A stretch of DNA of 64,000 nt. Origin: Pantoea coffeiphila (GTDB lineage Bacteria; Pseudomonadota; Gammaproteobacteria; Enterobacterales; Enterobacteriaceae). The notes under the pieces were generated by a model. That model saw nothing but the letters and a program-made list of their open reading frames with translations. It ran no database searches and was not told where the DNA came from. Every line of letters begins with the position of its first letter. Position 1 is the first letter of the stretch. Both the position numbers and the translations under genes were made by a program. The stretch is from NCBI RefSeq assembly GCF_016909495.1, contig NZ_JAFBFW010000007.1, forward strand, positions 62,001 through 126,000. The letters run 5' to 3'. This document shows, piece after piece, positions 29,505 through 47,356 of the stretch.

Positions 29505-30068
29505 TTTTCTGTTCCTTCAGTGGCTGGTATTTACTAAATTACTAGCGCATAAAAACGGCATAATCAGGTTTTTTGTTTTTCAATGAATTTCGAGGAGTAT
29601 CTCTAACTGAAGGAGTGAAAAGAGATAGGGCACCGACAATCATGAGCGTAGTGGTCGCGGTCGCAAGTAAGTCTGATACACCACCGCCGAGCTAAGTTAG
29701 AATGTCCTTCCCGAACCGGATAAAGCATATTGGCAGTGTAAAATGAGCACTTTACAAAACCGCATCTTCGTCCGACTTTCCTTTTTTCTTGCAGGTCGAA
29801 CAGATGATTATCCGTTATCGTAGCGATTGTTTGATCTCATGCGACTGCGTTCCTATCACTTACACTGCCTACCAGCTGATTTAAATCCTGTTTTGCCTTG
29901 TCGCGCAATCCCACCGGCGCAATAGTATTCTTTCTCGTCACGTCAGCAAGGAGCGAACATAATTGAATCATGACCACTAAATGCAGTTACATTAAAATTA
30001 CGTCATTAAGCGTAAAATCGGAATGAGATTAGCATGGGGAAGATAACACTATTGCAGCACAGCTTATA
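29505..30068. other. gene-free, AT-rich stretch
   Basis: About 560 bases between the HicB-like gene and the small basic ORF with no supported coding frame. No HicA remnant and no transposase remnant are recognised. The lower GC content than the flanking siderophore genes suggests acquired or decayed DNA. Confidence 0.5.
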
Positions 30069-30093
30069 GGGTATAGATATTTGATCTATACCC
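30069..30093 (-). terminator. perfect palindrome after the small basic ORF
   Basis: GGGTATAGAT and ATCTATACCC form a perfect 10-bp stem with a 5-base loop, nine bases after the small ORF's stop on the minus strand. There is no T-run, so it could be a terminator or a protein site. Confidence 0.45.
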
Positions 30094-30101
30094 TAACCAT
30101 C

Positions 30102-30230
30102 TTATTTTCCAGTGGATTTACTAGGTTTTAATCCCGGAGTATTACCGGGAGTATCCTTATTATCTCGCCGGCGTTGATCCGGTTTTCCTGTAGATTTAGC
30201 AATTGGTTTAGGACCAGGTTTAAGACCCAT
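30102..30230 (-). CDS. small basic peptide of 42 residues, unknown function
   Basis: MGLKPGPKPIAKSTGK ... PGLKPSKSTGK: 42 residues, strongly basic and Pro/Gly/Lys-rich, with an internally repeated GLKP...KSTGK motif (residues 2-16 and 33-42). AAGGA eight bases before the ATG is a good ribosome site and supports translation from 30230 rather than from the longer upstream frame. A perfect 8-bp hairpin lies in the leader (30250-30270) and a 10-bp palindrome follows the stop. I do not recognise a family; a nucleic-acid-binding or secreted peptide is conceivable. Confidence 0.5.
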   Translation of the reverse strand: MGLKPGPKPIAKSTGKPDQRRRDNKDTPGNTPGLKPSKSTGK

Positions 30231-30249
30231 GATAGCTATCCTTAAGATG

Positions 30250-30270
30250 TTTGAGAGAAAGCCTCTCAAA
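30250..30270 (-). promoter_or_regulatory. leader hairpin of the small basic ORF
   Basis: TTTGAGAG and CTCTCAAA form a perfect 8-bp stem with a 5-base loop, ending 20 bases before the ATG and just upstream of its ribosome site. It could be an attenuator or a translational control hairpin. The 237 bases from here to the next terminator (30508) hold nothing else recognised. Confidence 0.4.
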
Positions 30271-30507
30271 GTTGGTATAAGGGAAATAGTAAAATTTATC
30301 AAGATGTATAACCCATCTCTTTATGATTCACTCGTTATTGCTTGAGCAATGTCAATTTGCTGGTGCAAAGCAGTCAAATATAGATAAATGTTATGCCGTT
30401 AACTCTGATGCAGAAACGACCGTAACTCGTGTAACGCAAGAAGCGGAACTGTAGTACCACACAGAATTTACCCACCAGTGCAGGGCTATTCCCCCCCCAC
30501 ACAATAA

Positions 30508-30540
30508 AAAAATCCACGCAGCCGCGTGGATTTTTCAGTT
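30508..30540 (-). terminator. bidirectional terminator downstream of the NRPS gene
   Basis: AATCCACGC-AGCC-GCGTGGATT is flanked by seven A on one side and five T on the other. It lies about 85 bases after the NRPS stop codon on the minus strand. Confidence 0.8.
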
Positions 30541-30624
30541 TTACCCGTCGTTCATAAGATCTGCTGGAACCTAATCAAACAAAGCTCATCAACCCGCCAA
30601 CCTCATCCAGCCTAAAACCAGCCT

Positions 30625-39162
<8,538 letters not shown>

Positions 39163-39220
39163 GGTGACGATTCCTGTCAGCAAAACAAAAAAAAGGGTGG
39201 AACGCGGCGTGCAGGCCCGA

Positions 39221-39433
39221 TCAGCCTGCCTGTTTCAGCGCCGCCGGGCGCATATCCTGCCAGTGCGCTTCGATATAGCTGATGCAGTCGGCGCGGCTGT
39301 CCGGCCCGGCCACGGTCTGCCAGCCGGGCGGCACGTCGGCAAAGGCGGGCCACAGGCTGTACTGCTGCTGCGCATTCAGCAGCACCAGAAAACTCAGGCT
39401 TTCATCGTCAAACGGGTTCTGTTGTTCAGTCAT
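39221..39433 (-). CDS. ybdZ: MbtH-like NRPS accessory protein
   Basis: A 70-residue protein that binds and activates NRPS adenylation domains. It shows the family signature: NPFDDESLSFLVLLNAQQQYSLWPAFADVPPGWQTVAGPDSRADCISYIEAHWQDMRP, with the conserved tryptophans and SxWP motif. The ATG overlaps the 3' end of fes by 8 bases, so the two are translationally coupled; the NRPS follows 58 bases later. The order fes-mbtH-NRPS matches fes-ybdZ-entF of E. coli. Confidence 0.95.
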   Translation of the reverse strand: MTEQQNPFDDESLSFLVLLNAQQQYSLWPAFADVPPGWQTVAGPDSRADCISYIEAHWQDMRPAALKQAG

Positions 39434-40784
39434 GGTGGGTTCCTGTTTCTGCAGGGTGTTGAGGATCGGCGAAATCGGCCAGCAGCCAGCGCAGGCCGTC
39501 AATCAGCCCGCCGCGCCAGCACAGTGAATCGTGGCCGCCGGAGAAGATGCGGAAGAAGGTACGGTGCCCGGCGGCAACCAGCGCTTCGTGCATCTGCTCG
39601 CTGAGCGGCGCCATATCGCCTTCGCGGTTGCCGGCTTCCATAAAGATGGTCAGTCGACTGGCGGGAAGATCGCGCTGAATCAGCTGCGCGGTCAGCCAGC
39701 CCATTTCACGCTGCTTCAGCTCGCCAAAGTTGCGGATCAGCTGCATATTCGGCCACCAGAACGATCCGGACTGGCTGAGCACGCGGCCAAAGCGGTGCGG
39801 GCGGTGCAGCCCGGCATAGGTCGCCGCCAGCCCGCCGTAGCTCTGGCCGGTGACCACGGTGCGGTCGGCCTCTTCGCTGAACGGCGTGCGGCCGCGCGCC
39901 AGCGGCAGCAGTTCTTCTTCTACTGCCTGCCAGAAGGCGGGGTTGCACGGCAGCTCTTTCTCGCGCCATTCCATATTAATGACGTCAATAAACAGCCAGG
40001 CCGCCGCCGGGAAATGATTGCTCTCGGTTTCGCTGTCCAGCGCGCTGAACAGCGGGCTGCCTTCCGCCCAGTTCTGGCCGTCGAGGACGATCACCAGCGG
40101 GCGGGTTTCCGGCGTGGCGGTCTGCCCGGTGGTGTAAAGCCAGATGCGGCGTTCATTGCCCAGCAGATCGCTTTGCCAGGTGAACTGTTGCAGTCGACCG
40201 GCGTCCGCCAGCGGCGTATGGCCGGAGTCCAGCAGATGCCATGAAGACTGATCCGGCGCGCCCGGCATATGGGCGGCGGAGAGGGGATGATGGCGGCTGT
40301 TAAAGTGCGGTGCGCTGTGGTTCAGCGGATCGGAAATGGCAAACGGGAACAGCGATATCCACCACTCGCGCTGCTGGCGGGCGCGGGTTTCCGCATCGCT
40401 ACTGAACGCGGGAGGCAGCTGCGCGGCACCCACCGGGATCAGGCTGTAACTGCCGCGCCACTGCGGATCGATCTCGGTTGACCAGTGCCAGACATCGGTG
40501 CCCGGCACGCGATGCAGGCTCTGCGGCTGCGGGCTGTGGTGGTCGGTGACGCAGTTAATATCGGCATACACCTGACGCACCGGAGACTGCGATTCATCAC
40601 CGGCGGGGTCGCGCCAGAAGTAGCTCATTTTGACCCGCTCAGCGGAATACTCTTCCACCAGCGGCGTGCCGATATGCGCCAGCTCCTGCCACCAGGCCTC
40701 TTCGCCAACGTTTTCCATTGCTAGCAATGCTGCTGCACTTCCGTACGGCTGGCGTGAGGGGCGTGGCCACATCTTTTTCGTCAC
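39426..40784 (-). CDS. fes: ferric catecholate-siderophore esterase, Fes-like
   Basis: A 452-residue cytoplasmic esterase of the Fes family. The N-terminal region (SYFWRDPAGDE...) precedes an alpha/beta-hydrolase with the nucleophile in TGQSYGGLAA, LIFMEAGNREG, and the histidine in SGGHDSLCWRGGL near the C-terminus. Fes cleaves the tri-serine lactone of cyclic siderophores to release iron. Its presence beside a DHB-aa-Ser synthetase implies a cyclic or linear tri-ester product. The GTG at 40784 has a good AAGGA; E. coli Fes aligns from about residue 23, so a start near 40718 is an alternative. First gene of fes-ybdZ-NRPS, divergent from receptor 1. Confidence 0.92.
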   Translation of the reverse strand: MTKKMWPRPSRQPYGSAAALLAMENVGEEAWWQELAHIGTPLVEEYSAERVKMSYFWRDPAGDESQSPVRQVYADINCVTDHHSPQPQSLHRVPGTDVWHWSTEIDPQWRGSYSLIPVGAAQLPPAFSSDAETRARQQREWWISLFPFAISDPLNHSAPHFNSRHHPLSAAHMPGAPDQSSWHLLDSGHTPLADAGRLQQFTWQSDLLGNERRIWLYTTGQTATPETRPLVIVLDGQNWAEGSPLFSALDSETESNHFPAAAWLFIDVINMEWREKELPCNPAFWQAVEEELLPLARGRTPFSEEADRTVVTGQSYGGLAATYAGLHRPHRFGRVLSQSGSFWWPNMQLIRNFGELKQREMGWLTAQLIQRDLPASRLTIFMEAGNREGDMAPLSEQMHEALVAAGHRTFFRIFSGGHDSLCWRGGLIDGLRWLLADFADPQHPAETGTHHD

Positions 40785-40859
40785 GGATGTTTTCCTTTGG
40801 TTACATTATGTTACTTAAAATTAATCTTTCTAAGTACGCTTAGATTAAACAACGCTAAT

Positions 40860-40890
40860 GCAAATATTATTGAGAACAATTTGCATTTGC
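40860..40890. promoter_or_regulatory. Fur-box-like region between fes and receptor 1
   Basis: The AT-rich run TGAGAACAATTTGCATTTG (40871-40889), inside an outer inverted repeat TGCAAAT ... ATTTGCA, fits overlapping degenerate 7-1-7 Fur motifs. It lies 75-110 bases from the fes start and about 200 from the receptor start. The second receptor has a matching site. Both receptor leaders are long (about 200 bases) and otherwise show nothing certain. Confidence 0.55.
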
Positions 40891-41091
40891 AATAAGATGC
40901 CGCCCAACTTTCCAGGGGATGACGGTAAGTTACCTAGAGATAACGGTTTTCTCCTGGAAGGAGTGTGGAAAAGTACCGTCAGTCGCAGTGGCAAACGGGC
41001 TTTCTTTCTTCGTCGCGCTTATCAATTTTGCTGACAGCCGCGACTTTATGGGGATTCCCCTGAAAAGTTGTTCCGGACGAGAGAACTGAAC

Positions 41092-43278
41092 ATGTTTAAA
41101 AAGATTATAAAACAGGCAGGACCAGGCCTGGCAATACACTCTGAAAAACCTTCCATGCGTATTTTACTGGCTTCTTCTCTGTTAATGCTGCCGCTGGCCC
41201 ATGCCGCCGCAGAGGACACCATTACGGTGACCGCAGAGAGCCGTGAAAGCGTCACATCCCCCCTGAAAGGCGTGGTGGCGAAAGAGAGCGCCGCCGGGAC
41301 CAAGACCGGCACGCCTTTGAGCAAAACGCCGCAATCGATTTCGGTGGTCACCCGCGAGCAGATGGACGACCAGGCGTTTGAGTCGGTGGCCGATGCGCTG
41401 AGCTACACCAGCGGCGTGGTGACCAACTATCGCGGCAACTCCAACCGCAACGACGAAGTGATCAGCCGCGGCTTCCGCTATGCGCCGAAGCTGCTGGACG
41501 GTCTGCACTCCGGCCTTTCCAGCTCCAGCGGTGGAGCAGGGCAGATCGACCCGTGGCTGTTAGAGCGTGTGGAAATGGTCCACGGCCCGGCGGGCGTGCT
41601 GTACGGCCAGGTCAGCCCCGGCGGCCTGCTGATGATGACCAGCAAGCGCCCGACGGCGGAAAGCATTCACGAAGTGAAGCTCAGCACCGGTAACCATCAC
41701 CTGGGCGAAGCGGCATTTGATTTCGGCGGTAAGCTGAATGATGACAACACGCTGTTCTATCGCCTGAACGGTATCGCCAGCACCAAAAATGAAACGGTGA
41801 AGCACAATAAACAGCAGCGCTGGGCGATTGCACCGGCGATCACCTGGCTGCCGAATGCCGATACCAGCTTCACCCTGCTGACAAGCTACCAGAACGATCC
41901 AAAGGCCGGGTCGCGCAACTTCCTGCCGATGGCGGGCACGCTGAAAAATACCAGCGTGGGCTACCTGCCGTATGATTTCAACATCAACGATCAGAGCTTC
42001 TACGGCAATAAGCGTGAGCAGGCCTCCATTGGTTACGAGCTGGATCACAACTTCAACGAAGCGCTTTCCTTCCAGCAGAACCTGCGCTACACCCACCGTG
42101 ATGAAGACTATAAATATATGGTCTACACCACCAGTTCCAGCGTGAACGACCACACCATCAACCGCCGTCCGCAGCAGGAAACGGCGATGACCAACGAGTT
42201 CGGCGTGGATAACCATCTGAAGGGCGTGTTCGATACCGGCGAAGTCAGCCATACCGTGCTCGGCGGCCTGGATTACCGCTGGAGCCGCGTGGCCAGCACG
42301 TTGTCGCGCCATACCTCTGATAAGTACCAGCTCGACTGGGCCAACCCGACCAGCGTTGAGGTGAACAACGCCGATATTGCGCTGACCACCAGCAGCGTTA
42401 AGCAGCTGCACCAGGTTGGGCTGTACCTGCAGGATCAGCTGGAGTGGGATAACTGGAACCTGGTGCTGTCCGGTCGCAACGACTGGTCGCAGACCCGCAC
42501 CATCAACCGCATCAGCGGATCGGACGTCACTCAGAACGACAGTAAGCTGACCGGCCGCGCGGGCCTGCTGTACGCCTTTGATAACGGCCTGTCGCCGTAT
42601 ATCAGCTACAGCACCTCGTTTGAACCGAACCTGAGCACCGGCGCGCCGGGCACCGATCCGTTTGAGCCAACCACCGGCGAACAGACGGAAGTCGGGCTGA
42701 AGTTCCAGCCGGTCGGCAGCGATACGGTGATGACCGTTTCCTGGTTCGACATCAATCAGAAAAACATCACCTCCTATAACAGCACCACCGGCTACAACGA
42801 GCAGATCGGTAAGGTGAATTCGCAGGGTGTGGAAACGGAAATTCACGCGCAGCCGATCCCGGAAGTGAAGCTGATTGCCGCCTATACCTACACCGATGCG
42901 GTAACCAAAGAAACCTATACCGCTTCGCAGCTGGGCCATACGCCGGCCAGTATTCCGCGCCATGCGGCATCGGCCTGGGGCAGCTACAGCTTCCTGAACG
43001 GTCCGCTGAGCGGCTTCACCGTCGGTGCGGGCGTGCGTTACGTGGGTGATGCGCCTGCGGACTCGACCGGCACCGACGAAGTACCGCACTACACCCTGTA
43101 CGATGCGATGGTGAAGTACGAGCTGGGCCACGCCGTTTCTTCGCTGGAAGGCACCACCGTACAGCTGAATGTGCAGAACCTGACCGACGAACGCTATGTT
43201 GCCTCGTGCAGCAATACCGAAGCCTGCTTCTACGGCACCGACCGTACCGTGGTAGCGTCGGTAAACTACCGCTGGTAA
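41092..43278 (+). CDS. TonB-dependent siderophore receptor, copy 1 (Fct-like)
   Basis: A 728-residue outer-membrane receptor of the FhuA/FhuE/Fct group. It has a plug domain ([67 protein letters not shown]) and a 22-strand barrel ending in VNYRW. The putative TonB box is EDTITVTA, directly after a signal peptide ending AHA-A. The signal has an unusual 29-residue N-region before the hydrophobic core, conserved in copy 2. It sits divergent from fes and upstream of a close paralogue. The inferred ligand is the ferric siderophore made by the adjacent NRPS. Confidence 0.9.
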   Translation: MFKKIIKQAGPGLAIHSEKPSMRILLASSLLMLPLAHAAAEDTITVTAESRESVTSPLKGVVAKESAAGTKTGTPLSKTPQSISVVTREQMDDQAFESVADALSYTSGVVTNYRGNSNRNDEVISRGFRYAPKLLDGLHSGLSSSSGGAGQIDPWLLERVEMVHGPAGVLYGQVSPGGLLMMTSKRPTAESIHEVKLSTGNHHLGEAAFDFGGKLNDDNTLFYRLNGIASTKNETVKHNKQQRWAIAPAITWLPNADTSFTLLTSYQNDPKAGSRNFLPMAGTLKNTSVGYLPYDFNINDQSFYGNKREQASIGYELDHNFNEALSFQQNLRYTHRDEDYKYMVYTTSSSVNDHTINRRPQQETAMTNEFGVDNHLKGVFDTGEVSHTVLGGLDYRWSRVASTLSRHTSDKYQLDWANPTSVEVNNADIALTTSSVKQLHQVGLYLQDQLEWDNWNLVLSGRNDWSQTRTINRISGSDVTQNDSKLTGRAGLLYAFDNGLSPYISYSTSFEPNLSTGAPGTDPFEPTTGEQTEVGLKFQPVGSDTVMTVSWFDINQKNITSYNSTTGYNEQIGKVNSQGVETEIHAQPIPEVKLIAAYTYTDAVTKETYTASQLGHTPASIPRHAASAWGSYSFLNGPLSGFTVGAGVRYVGDAPADSTGTDEVPHYTLYDAMVKYELGHAVSSLEGTTVQLNVQNLTDERYVASCSNTEACFYGTDRTVVASVNYRW

Positions 43279-43423
43279 AGCACGTCGGAAAGTCGCTCCG
43301 CCAGCTCTGCCGGAAACCTTTTCGTCAATGTTTCCGGCCATATTTTCACGAGATGTCCGGGAAATATCCGGCGAACGGTCAGCCTTGCTGAGCCTTCGCC
43401 AGCGGACTATTGAATCATCCCTT

Positions 43424-43450
43424 TGCCACCCATTCGGGTGGCATTTTTTT
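43424..43450 (+). terminator. terminator after receptor 1
   Basis: GCCACCC-ATTC-GGGTGGC followed by ATTTTTTTT. It separates the two receptor genes into independent units. Confidence 0.9.
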
Positions 43451-43506
43451 TACTGCTGGATTTATTTTTGATCGTTTCCTGCGCGATTTGACCATTATTG
43501 CTGCAA

Positions 43507-43541
43507 ATGATAATGGCATTGAGAATTATTTCCATTTGCAA
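43507..43541. promoter_or_regulatory. Fur-box-like region upstream of receptor 2
   Basis: GATAATGGCATTGAGAATTA and the next bases (TTTCCATTTGCAATAA) form overlapping Fur-type 7-1-7 motifs, closely resembling the site ahead of receptor 1. It lies about 200 bases before the start codon. The leader also contains a GCCGAATACGGC-type small hairpin but no recognised riboswitch. Confidence 0.65.
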
Positions 43542-43739
43542 TAATATGCACCACAGCTTTGACAGGGAAATCGCTAACTCGATATGTAGTAAGGGTTTTC
43601 ATGCCATCGCCATAACAAGAACCACAGCCGAATACGGCTGATGAGATCTGTGATAGCGGTCGGGATGTTTTTTTTAACGATAAGTTCCCGGCCGGACTGG
43701 TGTTTTTTTGGCAAGCAGTTCCTGAATGGATGAAGAGAT

Positions 43740-45935
43740 ATGTTCAGTACCGTAAAAAAACAAGCAAGACCAGGCTTTGCAGTACGTTCCGATAAACACA
43801 CAATGCGTCTTTTACTCGCCTCCAGCCTGCTGGTGGTGCCGATGGCTCACTCCGCGACCGTCACGGAAAATACGCTGACCGTTACGGCCCAGGCTCAGGA
43901 GAGCGTAACCGCGCCGCTGAAAGGCGTGGTGGCAAAAGAGAGCACCGCCGGAACCAAAACCGATACCCCGCTGCGCAAAACTCCGCAGTCAATCTCAGTC
44001 GTCACCCGCGATCAGATGGACCAGCAGGAACCGGCCTCGGTTGCTGATGCGTTGGCCTACACCAGCGGTGTGGTAACCACCTACCGCGGTAACTCCAACC
44101 GGAATGACGAAGTGATCAGCCGTGGCTTCCGCTACGCGCCGAAGCTGCTGGACGGTCTGCACTTCGGGCTTTCCAGCCAGAACGGCGGAGCGGGGCAGTT
44201 TGACCCGTGGCTGCTGGAGCGCGTGGAGATGGTTCACGGACCGGCAGGCGTGCTGTACGGCCAGGTCAGCCCCGGCGGCGTGGTGGTGATGACCAGCAAG
44301 CGCCCGACCGCGCAGGAGATCCGCGAAGTTAAGTTGAGCAGCGGTAACCGCCACCTGGCGGAAGCGGCGTTTGACTTCGGCGGCAAGCTGAACGACGACA
44401 ACACGCTGTTCTATCGTCTGAACGGCATCGGCAGCACCAAACACGAATTCGTGAAGGACAACAAGCAGGAGCGCGTGGCCATTGCCCCGGCGCTGACCTG
44501 GTTGCCAAACGAAGACACCAGCTTCACGCTGTTAACCAGCTACCAGAACGATCCAAAAGCCGGTTCGCGTAACTTCCTGCCGCGCGCGGGTACGCTGTAC
44601 TCCACCAGCGTCGGTTACGTGCCTTACGACTTCAACGTCAGCGAATCGAACTACGATAAGTCGAAGCGCGAACAGGCCTCCATCGGCTATAACCTCGACC
44701 ATAACTTCAACGATGCCGTGTCGTTCACCCAGAACCTGCGCTTCACTCACCGCGATGAAGATTACAAGTATCTGGTGTACAACGTCGTCGCCCCGACCAA
44801 CGACCATACGCTGACCCGCATGGCGCAGCACGAATCGCAGTTGACCAACGAATTCGGCGTGGATAACCAGCTGAAAGGCGTATTCGATACCGGTGCGGTG
44901 AAACATACCGTACTGGGCGGGCTGGACTACCGCTACAGCCATATCAATTCGAAGATGTACCGCGACCGCAACAGCGACTACCCGATCGACTGGGCGAACC
45001 CGAGCCATACCGATATTGATACCAGCAAGCTGTCGCTGGTCTCCAGCGATCAGAAAACCCTGAACCAGGTGGGCGTTTACGTACAGGACCAGCTGGAGTG
45101 GAACGACTGGAACCTGCTGCTTTCCGGCCGTCACGACTGGTCGCAGGTGAATACCCGCGACAACACCTCCGGCGGGTCTGAAGTCAGCTACAACGACAAT
45201 CAGTTCACCGGGCGCGCGGGCCTGCTGTACGCCTTCGACAATGGTATTTCACCGTACGTCAGCTACAGCACCTCGTTTGAACCGACGCTGTATCAGGGCG
45301 AACCGGGCAGCCCGGCGATGAAGCCAACCACCGGCAAACAGACCGAAGTGGGCGTGAAGTATCAGATCCCGGACAGCAACACCCTGCTGACGCTTTCCTG
45401 GTTCGATATCACCCAGAAGAATGTGGCCTCGTTTAACCGCACCACCTTCTTCTACGATCAGATCGGTAAAGTGAAATCTCAGGGCGTGGAAGCGGAAGTT
45501 CACGCACAGCCAACCCCGGAAATCGCGCTGACTGCGGCTTACTCCTATACGGACGTGGAAACCAAAGATTCGCCAACCGCCGCTGAAATCGGCCACAGCC
45601 CGGCGGCTATCCCGCGCCACGCTGCGTCTGCCTGGGGCACCTACAGCTTCCAGCATGGCGTGCTAAACGGTCTGTCCGTCGGCACCGGCGTACGCTACAT
45701 CGGCACCGCGCCGGGCGATGCCATCGGTGAGTACTATGTCCCGCATTACACGCTGTACGATGCAATGGTCAAATATGACCTCGGCCAGGCCACGTCATCC
45801 CTGCGCGGCACCACTTTACAGGTGAACGTACAGAACCTGAGCGATAAGAAATACGTTTCCTCCTGCAGCGGCGAAGATGCCTGCTTCTACGGCGTGGGTC
45901 GTACGATTATCGCCTCGGTTGATTATCGCTGGTAA
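43740..45935 (+). CDS. TonB-dependent siderophore receptor, copy 2 (Fct-like)
   Basis: A 731-residue paralogue of copy 1, alike in nearly every segment ([28 protein letters not shown] signal, [11 protein letters not shown]onB-box region, [19 protein letters not shown] plug, terminal VDYRW). Differences cluster in loop-type segments such as [16 protein letters not shown] and [18 protein letters not shown], as expected if ligand range differs. GGATGAAGAG precedes the ATG. It has its own Fur-like site and terminator. The two may take up linear and cyclic forms, or own and foreign catecholates; this is inference. Confidence 0.9.
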   Translation: MFSTVKKQARPGFAVRSDKHTMRLLLASSLLVVPMAHSATVTENTLTVTAQAQESVTAPLKGVVAKESTAGTKTDTPLRKTPQSISVVTRDQMDQQEPASVADALAYTSGVVTTYRGNSNRNDEVISRGFRYAPKLLDGLHFGLSSQNGGAGQFDPWLLERVEMVHGPAGVLYGQVSPGGVVVMTSKRPTAQEIREVKLSSGNRHLAEAAFDFGGKLNDDNTLFYRLNGIGSTKHEFVKDNKQERVAIAPALTWLPNEDTSFTLLTSYQNDPKAGSRNFLPRAGTLYSTSVGYVPYDFNVSESNYDKSKREQASIGYNLDHNFNDAVSFTQNLRFTHRDEDYKYLVYNVVAPTNDHTLTRMAQHESQLTNEFGVDNQLKGVFDTGAVKHTVLGGLDYRYSHINSKMYRDRNSDYPIDWANPSHTDIDTSKLSLVSSDQKTLNQVGVYVQDQLEWNDWNLLLSGRHDWSQVNTRDNTSGGSEVSYNDNQFTGRAGLLYAFDNGISPYVSYSTSFEPTLYQGEPGSPAMKPTTGKQTEVGVKYQIPDSNTLLTLSWFDITQKNVASFNRTTFFYDQIGKVKSQGVEAEVHAQPTPEIALTAAYSYTDVETKDSPTAAEIGHSPAAIPRHAASAWGTYSFQHGVLNGLSVGTGVRYIGTAPGDAIGEYYVPHYTLYDAMVKYDLGQATSSLRGTTLQVNVQNLSDKKYVSSCSGEDACFYGVGRTIIASVDYRW

Positions 45936-45977
45936 GCAGCAGGCCTGAAGCATAAGTACTGCTGTAAGGCCCCCCGA

Positions 45978-46012
45978 GCCGCTGTCTGTGTTGCAGACAG
46001 CGGCTTTTTTAT
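45978..46012 (+). terminator. strong terminator after receptor 2
   Basis: GCCGCTGTCTG-TGTTG-CAGACAGCGGC followed by TTTTTTATT. It separates the receptor from the C45 hydrolase gene. Confidence 0.95.
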
Positions 46013-46080
46013 TGCGAGTGCGGTTGGTATGCTCAGCCGAATTCAGTAGATTGACGTATCACTCAATAAAAGAAAACGGC

Positions 46081-47106
46081 ATGAAACATATCACCCTTAG
46101 CGGCGACAACTATCAGATCGGCTATCAGCTTGGCGAACTGGGCAGCGATGCTTACCTGCGCGAAGTGCGTGCTACCGCGCTGTGGAGCCACACCACCGCG
46201 CTGAAAAATAGCGATCGGCTGCAGGCCATGCAGCAGCAGGTGCAGCAGCATTTTCCTCTGCTGTGGCAGGAACTCCGCGGCCTGGCGGACGGATTGCAGG
46301 CACCCTTAGATGAGGTGTTTGCCTGGAACTGTCGCGGCGACCTGCTGCCGTCAACCTCCGACGGCTGCACCACCGTAACCGGTTTTACCGACGCGGGCGA
46401 AGCGTTGATTGCCCACAACGAAGACGGTTTCCCGCAGCTGCGTGAACACTGCGGCATCGTCACCGTTAGGCCCGAACAGGGGCTGGCGTTTACCAGCTTT
46501 TTCTATCCCGGTTCAATCTGCGGCCACACCGTGGCGGTTAACGAGCGCGGGCTGGTCAATACGGTAAACAATATTCGCGCATCGGAACGCCCGGCGGGGT
46601 TGCCACGGCAGATTCTGGCGCGTGCGGCGCTGGATGCGGCCACGATCGATGAAGCGGTCACGATCCTTACTTCGCAGCCGCGCGGCGGGGCGTTCCATCA
46701 CAGTCTGGCGCAGTGCGGCGATGCGCGCATTGTCAGCGTAGAAGCCACCGGCACGGCGCAGCATGTGCAGATTAACCCTCGTCGCTACGGCCATGCGAAC
46801 CATCTGATCCACCCGGAAATGTCAGCGGTGGCGCAAACCATCACCGGCAGCTCCGCCAGCCGACAGCAGCGCCTGCAGCAGTGGCTGACAGATAGCGAAG
46901 AGCAGCCGTTAAACCCGGCCCAGGCCCTGACCATCCTCAATGACAACCAGCACGCTGACCTGCCGATCCTGCGGCTGGACCCGGCAGATCCGGATGAAGA
47001 AAACACCCTGGCGACGGCGATTTTCGTTATCGGCGCAAGTCAGGTTAACTGGACGCTGTTTACCGACGATCGCCAGCGCGCCTGTCTCTCCGGTCAGCAG
47101 CCCTGA
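46081..47106 (+). CDS. C45-family (acyl-CoA:6-APA acyltransferase-like) Ntn-hydrolase
   Basis: A 341-residue cytoplasmic Ntn-hydrolase relative: no signal peptide; N-terminal YQIGYQLGELGSDAYL; CRGDLLPSTSDGCTTV containing the predicted autocleavage site Gly95-Cys96, with Cys96 as nucleophile; then ALIAHNEDG and VNERGLVNTVNNIR, typical of the family. Members hydrolyse or transfer acyl groups on amide bonds. The position right after two siderophore receptors invites a role in cleaving the catecholoyl-peptide, analogous in logic to the CbsH peptidase of Dickeya, but this is inference. It has its own terminator and only a weak ribosome site (AAGAAAA). Confidence 0.82.
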   Translation: MKHITLSGDNYQIGYQLGELGSDAYLREVRATALWSHTTALKNSDRLQAMQQQVQQHFPLLWQELRGLADGLQAPLDEVFAWNCRGDLLPSTSDGCTTVTGFTDAGEALIAHNEDGFPQLREHCGIVTVRPEQGLAFTSFFYPGSICGHTVAVNERGLVNTVNNIRASERPAGLPRQILARAALDAATIDEAVTILTSQPRGGAFHHSLAQCGDARIVSVEATGTAQHVQINPRRYGHANHLIHPEMSAVAQTITGSSASRQQRLQQWLTDSEEQPLNPAQALTILNDNQHADLPILRLDPADPDEENTLATAIFVIGASQVNWTLFTDDRQRACLSGQQP

Positions 47107-47147
47107 AGACGGCACAGAACCCGTATCAGCTCTCTTTTTGAGCAAAT

Positions 47148-47175
47148 AAATCGGCCGCGTTTTGCGGCCGATCAC
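47148..47175 (+). terminator. hairpin after the C45 gene
   Basis: ATCGGCCGC-GTTTT-GCGGCCGAT is a perfect 9-bp stem but has no T-run after it. It lies about 45 bases past the stop codon. The rest of the gap to acoR (47357) shows only promoter-like AT tracts. Confidence 0.6.
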
Positions 47176-47356
47176 AGATTGCCGCCTGATGCGGTGAAAA
47201 ACTCTCCCCGGGCATTAATCTGATAAAAAATCACTGCTTATCCGTGACGGTTGGCCCGCCCCCGGGCCTGCATCGCCGTCGCAATTCAGTGTATGATATC
47301 GGTCGCTTCAGCAGCGGTTATCCCCGGCCGTCTGTGCCGCTACAGGAGAAACATCC

